From RPQJ01 sp963698735 (lineage in GTDB: Bacteria > Pseudomonadota > Gammaproteobacteria > Steroidobacterales > Steroidobacteraceae), in assembly GCA_963698735.1 (NCBI GenBank), contig CAVOSA010000029.1:310001-374000 (forward strand): a stretch of 64,000 nt of DNA, in the 5' to 3' direction. Position 1 is the stretch's first letter, and every line of letters begins with the position of its first letter. Position numbers and translations under genes: made by a program. Below the pieces are notes generated by a model that worked only from the letters and a program-made list of their open reading frames with translations, made no database searches and was not told the origin of the DNA. Positions 45,702 through 54,481 of the stretch are shown here, one piece after another.

Positions 45702-47702
45702 TCAGTCTGCGCCGACTTCGCGCGTGGCCGCGGGGCGGCGTGCGGCAAGACTGGCCACCTTGCCCCGGGACTCCCGCCGCGACTCCTCGTGACTCCAGAC
45801 CAGATCGGACAGACGGCTGGCAGGAGTGTACTCGCGCACCGCGCTGGTCAGAATCTCGAGCGACCCCTGGACATCAAGACCGGCCATCGACCCCTTCAAG
45901 TCCGCCAGCAGGGACTCGATCCGAGCCCAGGGCAGGCAGGGCTCCAGGGCGCGCAGGATCATCGGATGCTCGGTGCCCGTGACGTTGGAACCGATCAGCA
46001 GTTCCTCGTAGAGCTTCTCGGCCGGCCGCAGGCCCGTGTACTGGATTTCGACGTCACCTTGCGGATTGCTCGAGTCGCGGACGGTGAGACCGGACAGGCT
46101 GATCATCCGCCGCGCGAGATCGTCGATCTTTACGGGCTTGCCCATGTCGAGGACGAACAGATCGCCTCCCTTCGCCAGCGCGCCGGCCTGTAACACCAGC
46201 TGCGTCGCCTCGGGGATGGTCATGAAATAGCGAATGATGTCCGGATGGGTGACCGTGACCGGACCACCGCGACGGATCTGCTCGCGAAACAACGGCACCA
46301 CCGAGCCCGACGACTCGAGCACGTTGCCGAAGCGGACCATGCAGAACTTGGTGCGTTCCGCGCGGGTGCTCAGCCCCTGCAGGACCATTTCGGCAAACCG
46401 CTTGGTCAGCCCCATGACATTGGTCGGGTTCACGGCCTTGTCGGTCGAGACGAGGACGAACGTCTCGACGTTGCTGGCCCGCGCCGCTTCCGCCGCATGC
46501 AACGTGCTCATCACGTTGTTGTGAATGCCCGCCAGTACGTTCTGCTCCACGATCGGCACGTGCTTGTAGGCGGCCGCGTGATAGACCGTCTGCACGCCGT
46601 AGGCCTGCATGATCTCGGTCATGCGGTTCTGGTGATGCGCGTTGCCGAGCAACGATATCAACTCAGGCCCGCGGTCCATCCCTTTCTGCGCAAGCTGGCT
46701 TAGCTCGTACTCGATGCGGTAGAGCGCGACCTCCGACATCTCGAAAAGGACCAGTCGGCGCGGACCCAGGCCAGCAATCTGCCGGCAGAGTTCAGATCCG
46801 ATGGAACCGCCCGCTCCAGTGACCATGACCACTTTGTCGCGGATGCACGCATCAAACAATGCCTGAATCGGCGCAACGGGCTCGCGCCCCAGCAGGTCGT
46901 TCGCGTCAACGTCCCGCACATCCTCCAATTCCGCGTTTCCAGCGAGAATGTCGCTGATGTCGGGAACCGTCTGCACCCGGAGACCGGGAGCCCGGATACG
47001 CTCCAGCACCGCGCGTCGCAAGCTGCGCGACGCCGAGGGCATGGCCAGCAGGACGCGGTCAACGCCGTACTCATCGCGCAGGTACTCGATCTCCGACGGC
47101 CGATGCACCTTCAGGCCACCGATGACCGCGCCCCACAGGGTGCGGTCGTCGTCCACGAACGCAACGGGCCGGGCCTCGCTGCTCGTCAACATCGCCTGGG
47201 CGAGACGCGCGCCCGCCGTGCCGGCCCCATAAATTACGACGCGACTCGCCGACCGAGAACTGGGCGCGAGCAGCAAGCGCAGCATGTAGCGGCTCCCTCC
47301 GACATACAGCGTCGCCAGGGACCAGTAAATCACGAGCGAAGTCCTCGGAACGTTGCCGAAGCCCGGGATGTAGGACAACAGCAGCAGAGCGACGGTCGAG
47401 ATCGTGACGCCGGCCAGTGCGGCGACGAGCGCCTGGCTGCTGATGAAGCGGATCACGGCCCGGTACAGGCCCAGACGGACGAGAACCGGGATCGTCACGA
47501 GCGGCAGCGCCACGAACAGCCAGCCGCCGGTCATGTCCCCGTGATTCCAGCTGCCCAGGCGCAAAGTGATGGCAACCCACAGAACGGCCGGCAGCGCGAC
47601 CAGATCGGCTGCGACCATGAGAAATTTCTTGGCGGTACGGGGCCAGGCGATCGCCGAATACACGATCTGGCGCAGCGCCTGCAATTTAGTGCGGTCAGTC
47701 AT
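45702..47702 (-). CDS. Membrane nucleoside-diphosphate-sugar dehydratase/epimerase (WbpM/CapD-like)
   Basis: 666 residues from ATG 47702, the size of WbpM-class proteins. Four N-terminal membrane helices (FLMVAADLVALPAVLWVAI and following), a first Rossmann region (RVVIYGAGTAGARLAQAM), then the SDR catalytic domain: VMVTGAGGSIGSELCRQIAGL, VYHAAAYKHVPIVEQN, FVLVSTDKAVNPTNVMGLTKR (the family has Met-Lys or Thr-Lys here), GNVLESSGSVVPLF. Typical product: a 4-keto-6-deoxy UDP-HexNAc for QuiNAc/FucNAc-type or diamino sugars. It is preceded 45 bases upstream by a 126-base sequence also found upstream of the gene at 48554-49663. Confidence 0.93.
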   Translation of the reverse strand: MTDRTKLQALRQIVYSAIAWPRTAKKFLMVAADLVALPAVLWVAITLRLGSWNHGDMTGGWLFVALPLVTIPVLVRLGLYRAVIRFISSQALVAALAGVTISTVALLLLSYIPGFGNVPRTSLVIYWSLATLYVGGSRYMLRLLLAPSSRSASRVVIYGAGTAGARLAQAMLTSSEARPVAFVDDDRTLWGAVIGGLKVHRPSEIEYLRDEYGVDRVLLAMPSASRSLRRAVLERIRAPGLRVQTVPDISDILAGNAELEDVRDVDANDLLGREPVAPIQALFDACIRDKVVMVTGAGGSIGSELCRQIAGLGPRRLVLFEMSEVALYRIEYELSQLAQKGMDRGPELISLLGNAHHQNRMTEIMQAYGVQTVYHAAAYKHVPIVEQNVLAGIHNNVMSTLHAAEAARASNVETFVLVSTDKAVNPTNVMGLTKRFAEMVLQGLSTRAERTKFCMVRFGNVLESSGSVVPLFREQIRRGGPVTVTHPDIIRYFMTIPEATQLVLQAGALAKGGDLFVLDMGKPVKIDDLARRMISLSGLTVRDSSNPQGDVEIQYTGLRPAEKLYEELLIGSNVTGTEHPMILRALEPCLPWARIESLLADLKGSMAGLDVQGSLEILTSAVREYTPASRLSDLVWSHEESRRESRGKVASLAARRPAATREVGAD

Positions 47703-47747
47703 TGTCCGTAAGACTTCGCAGGGCGGCCGCACATCCGTGCTTGCCGT

Positions 47748-47873
47748 GACGCGGGCTTCGCAAGCGAGGTCCTGTCTTCCTTGATCGGCATCGAACTCAG
47801 CCGCGAGTCTAACCGATTGGCCGCCATGTACATAACATTTTGGGGGCTGCACGCCGGCCGCGTCGGGCGCTGG
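47748..47873. repeat. Duplicated leader, copy A
   Basis: About 126 bases that align with 49707-49824. The longest identical stretches include GACGCGGGCTTCGCAAGCG and TCTTCCTTGATCGGCAT, and the far ends share GGGCGCTGG; short indels separate the rest. On the minus strand it ends 45 bases before the ATG of the WbpM/CapD-like gene. It may be a duplicated promoter or leader. Confidence 0.75.
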
Positions 47874-48116
47874 AATTCAGCGGAAGGACGCCAGGAAGAC
47901 CGCGCCCTGAGTTTCGCTTTCGTACTTGAACTCGACCGACGCCCTATCCGTCATTCCCGGCTGCACCGACGGGACCAGGATGCAATCCTCAGGTGAATGC
48001 ACAGCCACGTGCCCGGGAACCAACATCCCAGTATGGCGTGGGGTAAAATGAAGAGTCACACGGTGCCGTCACAAGCGCATGCCGGCTGATTTGGCGAAAG
48101 ATTCCGGCACGACCCC
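47874..48116. other. Intergenic stretch without supported gene
   Basis: Between leader copy A and the decayed wecB fragment. A minus-strand open frame of 60 codons (47877-48059) lacks any recognisable motif and an SD sequence. The AACATCCCAG and TCATTCCCGG words hint at degenerate repeat sequence. I see no RNA gene or clear terminator. Confidence 0.4.
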
Positions 48117-48500
48117 TCAGATACCGGCCCGACGCTTGAGTGCCGCCACATGGCGCTCGGCACGCTTGTCATCCCGCAGCGCCGGCTTGCGGCCCGGCCG
48201 ACCAGCGCGGGCCCGCACCCCCCGCTCATTAGTCTTCCGTGTCCGCGGGTGCACAGCAAAACACGAGCGGACTGCTATTGAAAACAGCGCCCAGCTGCCG
48301 CACACGCGGATCCAGCGCTTCTCGGTGTCCGCATCGGACGGATGATGCAGCCTGACGACGGCGCAGTTGCCAGCCTCGGGCCTCAGGGACTCACACGTGC
48401 TATCGGCCTCGATCTGCGGACGCATCATTTTTAACGAGTCCAGCATGATGTTGCCGACACGGTTGATCTCGTCAGGCATGCGCCGATTGCCGGTGCGCAC
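48117..48500 (-). pseudogene. Decayed wecB fragment
   Basis: A 127-codon remnant homologous to the wecB gene at 44518-45645. It keeps RMPDEINR, then jumps by deletion to VGNIMLDSLKMMRPQIEADST, EAGNCAVVRLHHPSD, SCFAVHPRTRK, and another deletion to GRKPALRDDKRAERHVAALKRRAGI at the C-terminus. At least three internal blocks are missing, including the catalytic DSGGVQEE region, while the open frame persists. At nucleotide level the 3' ends are plainly similar (for example CCGACGCTTGAG and AGCGCCGGCTTGCG on the plus strand). It is non-functional as an epimerase; a duplication followed by decay explains it best. Confidence 0.88.
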
Positions 48501-48553
48501 AAGCTCCGAACCCGCTCCCTCGCTGCCATTGGTAGAAGCCGGGGCCGACGGCC

Positions 48554-49663
48554 TCAGGCCAACTCCAACCGTTGAGCAACTGTCTCAGCGATTGCCAGGC
48601 AGGCCGTCAGACCCGGAGACTCAATGCCGAACAGATTCACGAGCCCTGTCTGGCCATGCTCCGCTGCACCCTGAATGACGAAGTCGTCGTGGAAGCAATC
48701 CGGCGTGCCGAGTTTCGGGCGAATCCCGGCGTACCCGGGGAAAAGTCTCGTCGCATCGCATCCAGGCCAATACTTCCTGATCGCCTCGTAAAACTTTTCG
48801 ACGCGTTCGGCATCAACGGAGTAATCCGGCCGATCCACCCATTCGACATCGGGCCCGAATCGAGCGGCGCCTTGCAGGTCCAGCGTCAAGTGGGCGCCGA
48901 GACCGCCGACCTCTGGTACCGGGTAGATCAAACGGGAAAACGGACTTTTCCCGCGCAAGGAGAAATAGCTGCCCTTGGCGAAACATCTCGTGGGCACGAG
49001 CGTCACGGGGAATCCGACCAGCGATTTCGCGACTTCCGGCGCGTTGAGCCCCGCAGAATTAATGACGTATCTAGCCGTCAGGCTCATTGGCACATCGCCC
49101 CCGACATGCAACAAGATGTCATCGGTACGAAGTTCGCCGCCTGTCACCGGAGCGCCAAGTGCGAGCACGCCGCCGGCACTTTCCAGGTCTCCAAGCAGAG
49201 AGGTCATTAAGGCGTGACTGTCGATGATTCCCGTACGGGGCGAGACGAGCACCCGTTCCGCGCAGAGTTGCGGCTCGATCCGGCGCGCCTGCGAGCCATC
49301 CAAAAAGAAAACTTCGCGGCAACCGTTTGCCGAAGCACGTGCAGCGATCTGATCGAGCGTCGCAATCTGCGATTGCGTAGTCGCAACGATCCATTTGCCC
49401 GACTGCCGATACGGCACGCCGTGTTGCTCACAGTACGCGTAGAGAGATTCCCTGCCGGTCCGACATAGCAAGGCTTTCAGCGAGCCAGCAGGGTAGTAGA
49501 GTCCCGCATGGATCACCTCACTGTTACGTGAGCTGGTCCCCTGCCCATAGTGCATCTCGGACTCGAGCACGATGGTTTCGAGCCCTGCCATCGCAAGGCG
49601 ACGGGCACAGGCGAGTCCGACGACACCCGCCCCGATGACCACGACGTCGACCTTGTCAGTCAT
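48554..49663 (-). CDS. FAD-dependent oxidoreductase (L-2-hydroxyglutarate oxidase-like)
   Basis: 369 residues from ATG 49663. FAD-binding VDVVVIGAGVVGLACARRLA at the N-terminus, SSRNSEVIHAGLYYPAGSLKA (family fingerprint of LhgO/YgaF-like DAO enzymes), YVINSAGLNAPEVAKSL, and PTRCFAKGSYFSL. The closest known activity is oxidation of L-2-hydroxyglutarate, but many homologues are uncharacterised and this one sits among sugar genes, so its substrate might be different. The start was chosen for the FAD motif; an upstream extension to 49750 is translated from the repeated leader copy B and is not credible. The SD is weak. Confidence 0.88.
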   Translation of the reverse strand: MTDKVDVVVIGAGVVGLACARRLAMAGLETIVLESEMHYGQGTSSRNSEVIHAGLYYPAGSLKALLCRTGRESLYAYCEQHGVPYRQSGKWIVATTQSQIATLDQIAARASANGCREVFFLDGSQARRIEPQLCAERVLVSPRTGIIDSHALMTSLLGDLESAGGVLALGAPVTGGELRTDDILLHVGGDVPMSLTARYVINSAGLNAPEVAKSLVGFPVTLVPTRCFAKGSYFSLRGKSPFSRLIYPVPEVGGLGAHLTLDLQGAARFGPDVEWVDRPDYSVDAERVEKFYEAIRKYWPGCDATRLFPGYAGIRPKLGTPDCFHDDFVIQGAAEHGQTGLVNLFGIESPGLTACLAIAETVAQRLELA

Positions 49664-49706
49664 GTCACGCCGGGACGAAAGCCCGTCATTGTGAACTCGG
49701 CCCACG

Positions 49707-49824
49707 GACGCGGGCTTCGCAAGCGAGGTCCCATCTTCCTTGATCGGCATTCAGGTCTGGCGCGACTCGAACCGGTTGGCCGTATGGCATTCGGGGGCAA
49801 CACGCCAGCCGTGGCGGGCGCTGG
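49707..49824. repeat. Duplicated leader, copy B
   Basis: Second copy of the sequence at 47748-47873. On the minus strand it begins directly after the DegT stop codon (49825) and ends 43 bases before the ATG of the oxidoreductase. The equal spacing to two unrelated start codons suggests a mobile or duplicated leader. Confidence 0.75.
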
Positions 49825-51039
49825 CTACTTTGAGGCGGCGGCCAGGACCGTCTCGATTGCCCATCGCGCCTGCTTCATGTTGTCAGCGGACAGCGTGGGA
49901 TGCACGAGAAACATCAGGCTGCTTTCACCCAGTTCGCGAGCGACAGGCAGTCGCCCTGGCGGCGCCCACCCGGTACCTTCAAAGGCCTTCTCGAGGTAGA
50001 CCTCGGAACAGGATCCCTGATAGCAAGGTACTTCCAACGCGTTGATGCTCTCGATGATCCGGTCCCGGCTCCACCCGTCGGCGAGCCCTTCCGGCACGAC
50101 GTAGGCATAGCACTTGTATTGCGCATGAACACAGCCGCTGCGCGACGCACAGGCTGGAAGACAGGCGCTGCCATCGCACGCGAACGCCGGGATTCTCACC
50201 GCAGGATATGGCCGACACGCTGCATGAATCGCTGCGGCATTCGCCGAGCGGCGGGCTGTCCATTCCCCCATGCGGCGCAGCTGGATCCGGCCGATGACCG
50301 CCTGCACCTCGAGCATCCGCCAGTTGGTGCCGAAAGTTTCGTGCAGCCAGCGAAATCCCGGCGGGTGCTCCCTTTCGTACACGGCCGCGTAGCTCTTGCC
50401 GTGGTCCTTGTACGCCCACATGGTGCGCCAGAGTGTTTCGTCGTTGGTGGTCACCATTCCGCCTTCGCCGCCCGTGGTCATGATCTTGTCCTGACAGAAG
50501 GACCATGCACCAACGTGGCCGATCGATCCAACGCTGCGACCCTTGTAGCGCGCCCCGTGAGCCTGCGCGCAGTCCTCGATGACCTTGAGCCCGCATCGCT
50601 CGGCCAGTGCCATGATCGGGTCCATGTCGCAGGGCCATCCGGCCAGGTGCACACAGATGATGGCCCGCGTACGCGGCGTGAGCACCCGCTCGATGGTCTC
50701 CGCAGTGATGTTTCCGCTGTCAGGGTCCACATCAGCAAACACAGGAATGCCTCCCGCGTTCACGACGCAGGACACACTGGCGATGAAGGTTCGCGGTGTG
50801 ACTACGACTTCGTCGCCCTTGCCTATCCCGAGCGCGTGCAAGGCAACGTCGAGCGCCAGCGTCCCGTTCGCGAGCGCCACCGCATGACGCACTCCACACC
50901 AGGTTGCGAACTCCCCCTCAAACTCCCGACACTCGGTGCCGGTCCAGTAGTTCACCTGGTTCGAGCGGATAACTCGAGCCGCCGCCTCCGCTTCCTCTTC
51001 CGTGAATGACGGCCATGGCGAGAACCGAGTGTTCGGCAT
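49825..51039 (-). CDS. DegT/DnrJ/EryC1/StrS-family aminotransferase
   Basis: 404 residues from ATG 51039. PLP fold: ALANGTLALDVALHALGIGKGDEVVVTPRTF, VIEDCAQAHGARYKGRSVGSIG, and the Schiff-base Lys in SFCQDKIMTTGGEGGMV. Such enzymes aminate keto-sugars on nucleotide carriers using glutamate, a natural partner of the dehydratase at 45702-47702 or the epimerase at 51901-52796. The Cys-rich stretch DGSACLPACASRSGCVH near residue 300 is unusual for the family. The extension upstream to 51321 is a shadow of the metallophosphoesterase gene. Confidence 0.92.
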   Translation of the reverse strand: MPNTRFSPWPSFTEEEAEAAARVIRSNQVNYWTGTECREFEGEFATWCGVRHAVALANGTLALDVALHALGIGKGDEVVVTPRTFIASVSCVVNAGGIPVFADVDPDSGNITAETIERVLTPRTRAIICVHLAGWPCDMDPIMALAERCGLKVIEDCAQAHGARYKGRSVGSIGHVGAWSFCQDKIMTTGGEGGMVTTNDETLWRTMWAYKDHGKSYAAVYEREHPPGFRWLHETFGTNWRMLEVQAVIGRIQLRRMGEWTARRSANAAAIHAACRPYPAVRIPAFACDGSACLPACASRSGCVHAQYKCYAYVVPEGLADGWSRDRIIESINALEVPCYQGSCSEVYLEKAFEGTGWAPPGRLPVARELGESSLMFLVHPTLSADNMKQARWAIETVLAAASK

Positions 51040-51094
51040 CAGTGCAACGCTCCATTCGCAGCCTGAAATGCCCGGATGACGCTGGCGGAACAGT

Positions 51095-51904
51095 TCATTG
51101 GCCGAAACCGGCGGTCGACTCAGAGAAGAAGCGGACAATGCGTGCCACGGCATCCGAAGACAGCCCGCTGTGCTCCACACGACGAAGATGGTCGGCGAGG
51201 TCGTAGTCGAAAGTCTGGCGGCTGAACTGCCGGGGCGCCCCGTATTTGAACCCGTCACCGAGATCGAGCCAGAGCACGCAGGGCCTCCGCTCAATCGCGT
51301 CACGCGGCTGGCCGATCGCACCAGCGTTCAGGACGTGCACCGCTCCGTCATGCAACACGCCGTGCGAATGCGCAAAAAAGGCCCCGTCCTCCCCGGCGAG
51401 CTGAAACCACTTGACGCGATGGGTGTGGCCGAATACACCCACGACGAAGCCGCGCCGATGCAGTTCCGCCGCTGCGCGCGAGTGGTCCGACTTGCTGTTC
51501 AGATACCGCCAATCCTCGGGCCCGAATGGGTTCGCATGACTGAACAGTACTTGCTCCAGGGTGCTTTCGTCCTCGAATGGCAGCTCTCGCCAACTGCTGG
51601 TCGGCAGCCTCTCGCATGTCCAGCAGATCGATTCCCGGATCCAGTTCGGCAGTTCATTCGCGTACGAACTGCCCCCATCGAGGAGGTCCCGATAGATCGC
51701 ATCGTGATTGCCGCGTAACAGCACAGCGCGCCCGTCCAGGAGCCTCTTACTGACCAGGTCGACAGTTTCCTCTACGTCGGCGCCGTATGTCAGCAGGTCG
51801 CCAAGAAATATCAGCCGGTCGTACCCGGCGGCATCAACGGTTGCCAGCGCTGCCGACAGCGCCAGAAAATTTGCATGGACATCACCGAGCACGGCCACCC
51901 TCAT
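51095..51904 (-). CDS. Calcineurin-like metallophosphoesterase
   Basis: 269 residues from ATG 51904. Metal-ligand motifs in order: GDVHAN (Asp, His), FLGDLLTYG, LRGNHDAIYR (Asn, His), and GVFGHTHRVKWF (His-x-His). Soluble phosphatase/phosphodiesterase of the DNA-repair exonuclease/YfcE-like superfamily; the substrate is unknown. It is atypical in a glycan locus. It overlaps the epimerase stop (ATGA, 51901-51904), so it is embedded in the operon rather than a passenger. Confidence 0.9.
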   Translation of the reverse strand: MRVAVLGDVHANFLALSAALATVDAAGYDRLIFLGDLLTYGADVEETVDLVSKRLLDGRAVLLRGNHDAIYRDLLDGGSSYANELPNWIRESICWTCERLPTSSWRELPFEDESTLEQVLFSHANPFGPEDWRYLNSKSDHSRAAAELHRRGFVVGVFGHTHRVKWFQLAGEDGAFFAHSHGVLHDGAVHVLNAGAIGQPRDAIERRPCVLWLDLGDGFKYGAPRQFSRQTFDYDLADHLRRVEHSGLSSDAVARIVRFFSESTAGFGQ

Positions 51905-52796
51905 GGTGTTCCGCTCGCGCCGAACCAGACTTTCAGGCCGTCGCGAAGCGACGTCGGCGCAAACGCATACCATTCCCGCGCCCGAGCGATGTCGATGGCA
52001 GCAAAGCCCGTCGTTCTCGCTTGGTCGCCCGCTGGCTCAACGGTCACGAGGCCTGGATTCGCGCCGAGCACTTCGCAGAGCAAGTATGCGACCTCGCGCA
52101 GGGAGGTCACCGTGCCTGTGCCGAGGTTCAGGGCACCCCGGCGATGATCGACGGCACACCGCGCCAGAACCTCCACGACGTCGCTTCGCCAGAGATAGTC
52201 CGCCTGGAATCTCCCGCCGTTGTTGAGCCGAATCGGCAGCCCGTCGCGAAGCCTGTTCGCGAATGTCACCAGCACACCGCCTGTCATGCCCGGCCCGTAA
52301 ATCGAACTGGGCCGGACGACCAGGGTTTCCAGCCCCTGCTCCATGGCTGCACGGACATAGATTTCTCCAACGACCTTGCTGCCAAGGTAATACGGCGCGT
52401 GCTCACAGCCGATCGGGTCATCCTCCCTGACCCGATCTGCGCGTGGCTTCAGGGTATTGGAACCCGATACATAGACGAACCGCCTGACATCTGCGAGTTC
52501 AGCCGCGCGCAACAGGTTCAGCGTTCCGATTGCGTTGACTTCCAGGCACCGCAAGGCTTCCGAGGCATCGGAGTGGTCGCGTGGAATGTGGGCCGCCGTG
52601 TGCACTACCACATCCACGCCAACCAGCGCCCTGGCGGTCTGCCTCCAGTCGTCGGAAGCGTCCCAGCAGACGACATTGTCGGACGCCACGGTCCCGGGCG
52701 AACGGGACATGGCGAGCACTCGCTGTCCTCCCGCCGTGAGGCGATTCACCAGGTCGGCCCCCAGCAGGCCTCCGCACCGGTCACCGCGACTTTCAT
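51901..52796 (-). CDS. NAD-dependent epimerase/dehydratase, one frameshift near the N-terminus
   Basis: About 298 residues. An extended SDR: FVYVSGSNTLKPRAD, YYLGSKVVGEIYV (Tyr-x3-Lys), VVRPSSIYGPGMTGG, NLGTGTVTSLREVAYL. The proper start, ATG 52796 (MKVAVTGA), is in a different frame and joins the body only if one base is added at about 52780, restoring GAGGLLGADLVNRL, the NAD-binding GxxGxxG. As sequenced, the longest frame starts at 52749 (MNRLTAGG) without that motif. Likely 4-epimerase, reductase or dehydratase on a nucleotide sugar. It starts 2 bases after the ATP-grasp stop. Confidence 0.85.
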
Positions 52797-52798
52797 GT

Positions 52799-53819
52799 TC
52801 AGTGACTGGATTTCGCGTCCTTCACCAGTCCCGGCTGCTCGGGGGAAATCACGGTTTCCGACCAGTGCCGCAGGATCGTGAGCGGGCGGATCGCCGGCTG
52901 CGTGATCGGCTCATTCCACAGGATCTTCCGGATGCACATCTCGACTTCGTTGAAGCCGGCATGCGCCCTGAGTGGTGTCGTGCCCGAAAACCTCGCGTTG
53001 ATTTCGAAGACCTTCGGCTCGCCGGCTGGGTCGATGCGGAACTGGAAATTCGCCGGACCATAGGGCTGCAGCGCCTCCGTCCAGGCCTTGACCCTGGCGT
53101 CGAGCGCTGGGTCAACCACGGTAAAGGCCCGATACGTGTTCCCGTCACGAAGGTCGCGACGCATCACGATGACTGCATCGCAAACTTCATCGAAGCACAG
53201 GCCGCTGGCCGTGTATTCCATCCCCGCCTCACCGACGTACTCCTGCACGACGGCATTATGGACCTGGCGACCGCGTACTGCAGGGCCTGCTTGCTCTCGA
53301 CCAGGCTCACTCCGTAAGACCTCGCGCCAACGCACGGCTTGACGATCAACGGGAATCCCCGTTCGGCAATCAGCCGCTCGACGCCCTCCCGATCCGACGA
53401 AGCGCCGACGCCGGCGCCGCGAATCCGTGCTCCATGAAGAAACGCGCGGTCTCGAACTTGTCGTCGGCGATCGCGACGACCTCGGGCGAACTGACCAGCA
53501 CTCGAGCACCAAACTCCTGTTCGAGTTCTGGCCGAAAGCGAGCCAATGGCGCAAGTTCAACGTCCGTGCCGATCAACACGATGTCGGGACTGGTGCGCGC
53601 AAGCACGGCACGAATCGCATCGAGGTAATCGGGCGCGACGGCCGGCGGAACGAGATAGGACTCGTCGGCCCAGAAAAGTCCCGCGGCCAGCGGACTAACG
53701 TCCACGGCCGTTGTGAACACACCCAGTTCGCTCTTCCTCAGCGCTCGCAGAATTCCCTGGCCCAGCAGCGCGCCGGCACCGGTGACCAGGATGCGGACCG
53801 TCTCGTGCCGCGGCTTCAT
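52799..53819 (-). pseudogene. ATP-grasp enzyme (carbamoyl-phosphate-synthase-like), two frameshifts
   Basis: N-terminal frame (53819-53370): RILVTGAGALLGQGILRAL, VDVSPLAAGLFWADESYLVPPA, IVLIGTDVELAPLA, IADDKFETARFFMEHGFAAPAS. Middle frame to about 53270: LIVKPCVGARSYGVSLV, the ATP-grasp loop. C-terminal frame: VVQEYVGEAGMEYTASGLCFD, PANFQFRIDPAGEPKVFEINARFSGTTPLRAHAGFNEVEM. Together they form one ATP-grasp ligase of about 340 residues, of the type that joins a carboxylate and an amine; close relatives occur in glycan loci with epimerases. Breaks are near 53385 and 53270. The ATG at 53819 overlaps the next stop (ATGA). Confidence 0.8.
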
Positions 53820-54481
53820 GAACCAAGCCTCCGCTTCCGCATCGAAGAATGCCTACCCCGCTCGCCCTGCCCGTCACCGGGGATGCTGCGCCCGCCCCCG
53901 GCGCCCATGAAGCGCGGCATGATCTCCTGGTCCTTCGGACTGATCCCTTCGCGCTTGAAGACGCGCCAGACGGTAGCGATCAGGATCCAGAGATCCAGAC
54001 GAATGGACCGATTGTCCACATACCAGACATCGAGGTCGAATCTCTCCTCCCACGCGAGACCGTTCCTGCCGTTGATCTGGGCCCAACCGGTGATGCCCGG
54101 CTTGACCTCCAGCCTGCGGGCCTGATGCGGCGTGTAGAGCGGAACGTAGTCTGTCAGAAGAGGCCGCGGACCAACCAGGCTCATGTCGCCAAGGAACACG
54201 TTCCACAATTCCGGCAACTCATCCAGGCTCGTGATGCGCAGCAGGCGGCCGAATGGCGTGAGCCGTTGCGCATCGGGCAGCAACACGCCGTCGCGATCGT
54301 GCTCGTCGGTCATCGTTCGGAACTTGACCATTCGGAACGGGTGGCCGTGCGATCCCGCGCGAGCTGCCGGAAGAACACCGGGCTGCCGAGCTTCCGCCAG
54401 ACCAGCAGCACCAGCAACAGCATCGGCACGCAAGGACAACCATGGCGCATGCCGACAACAGCAGATCGAGACGCGCTTCAT
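53816..54481 (-). pseudogene. Second priming sugar transferase (EpsL/WcaJ-like), frameshifted
   Basis: A short phosphoglycosyltransferase of about 220 residues from ATG 54481. The intact main part reads MVKFRTMTDEHDRDG, DELPELWNVFLGDMSLVGPRPLLTDY, KPGITGWAQINGRNGLAWEERFDLDVWY. The N-terminal membrane helix and catalytic entry must be pieced together from three frames (LDLLLSACAMVVLAC, LLLVLLVWRKLGSPVFFR, SHGHPFRMVKF), with breaks near 54470, 54430 and 54360. It would start a second lipid-linked glycan, parallel to the XrtA-type starter at 35418-36815. Total length of 666 bases is right for the family. Confidence 0.82.

Noticed and set aside
47877..48059. Short minus-strand ORF in the gap before the decayed wecB
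   Set aside because: No ribosome-binding site, signal peptide or recognisable motif; probably non-coding or degenerate repeat sequence.
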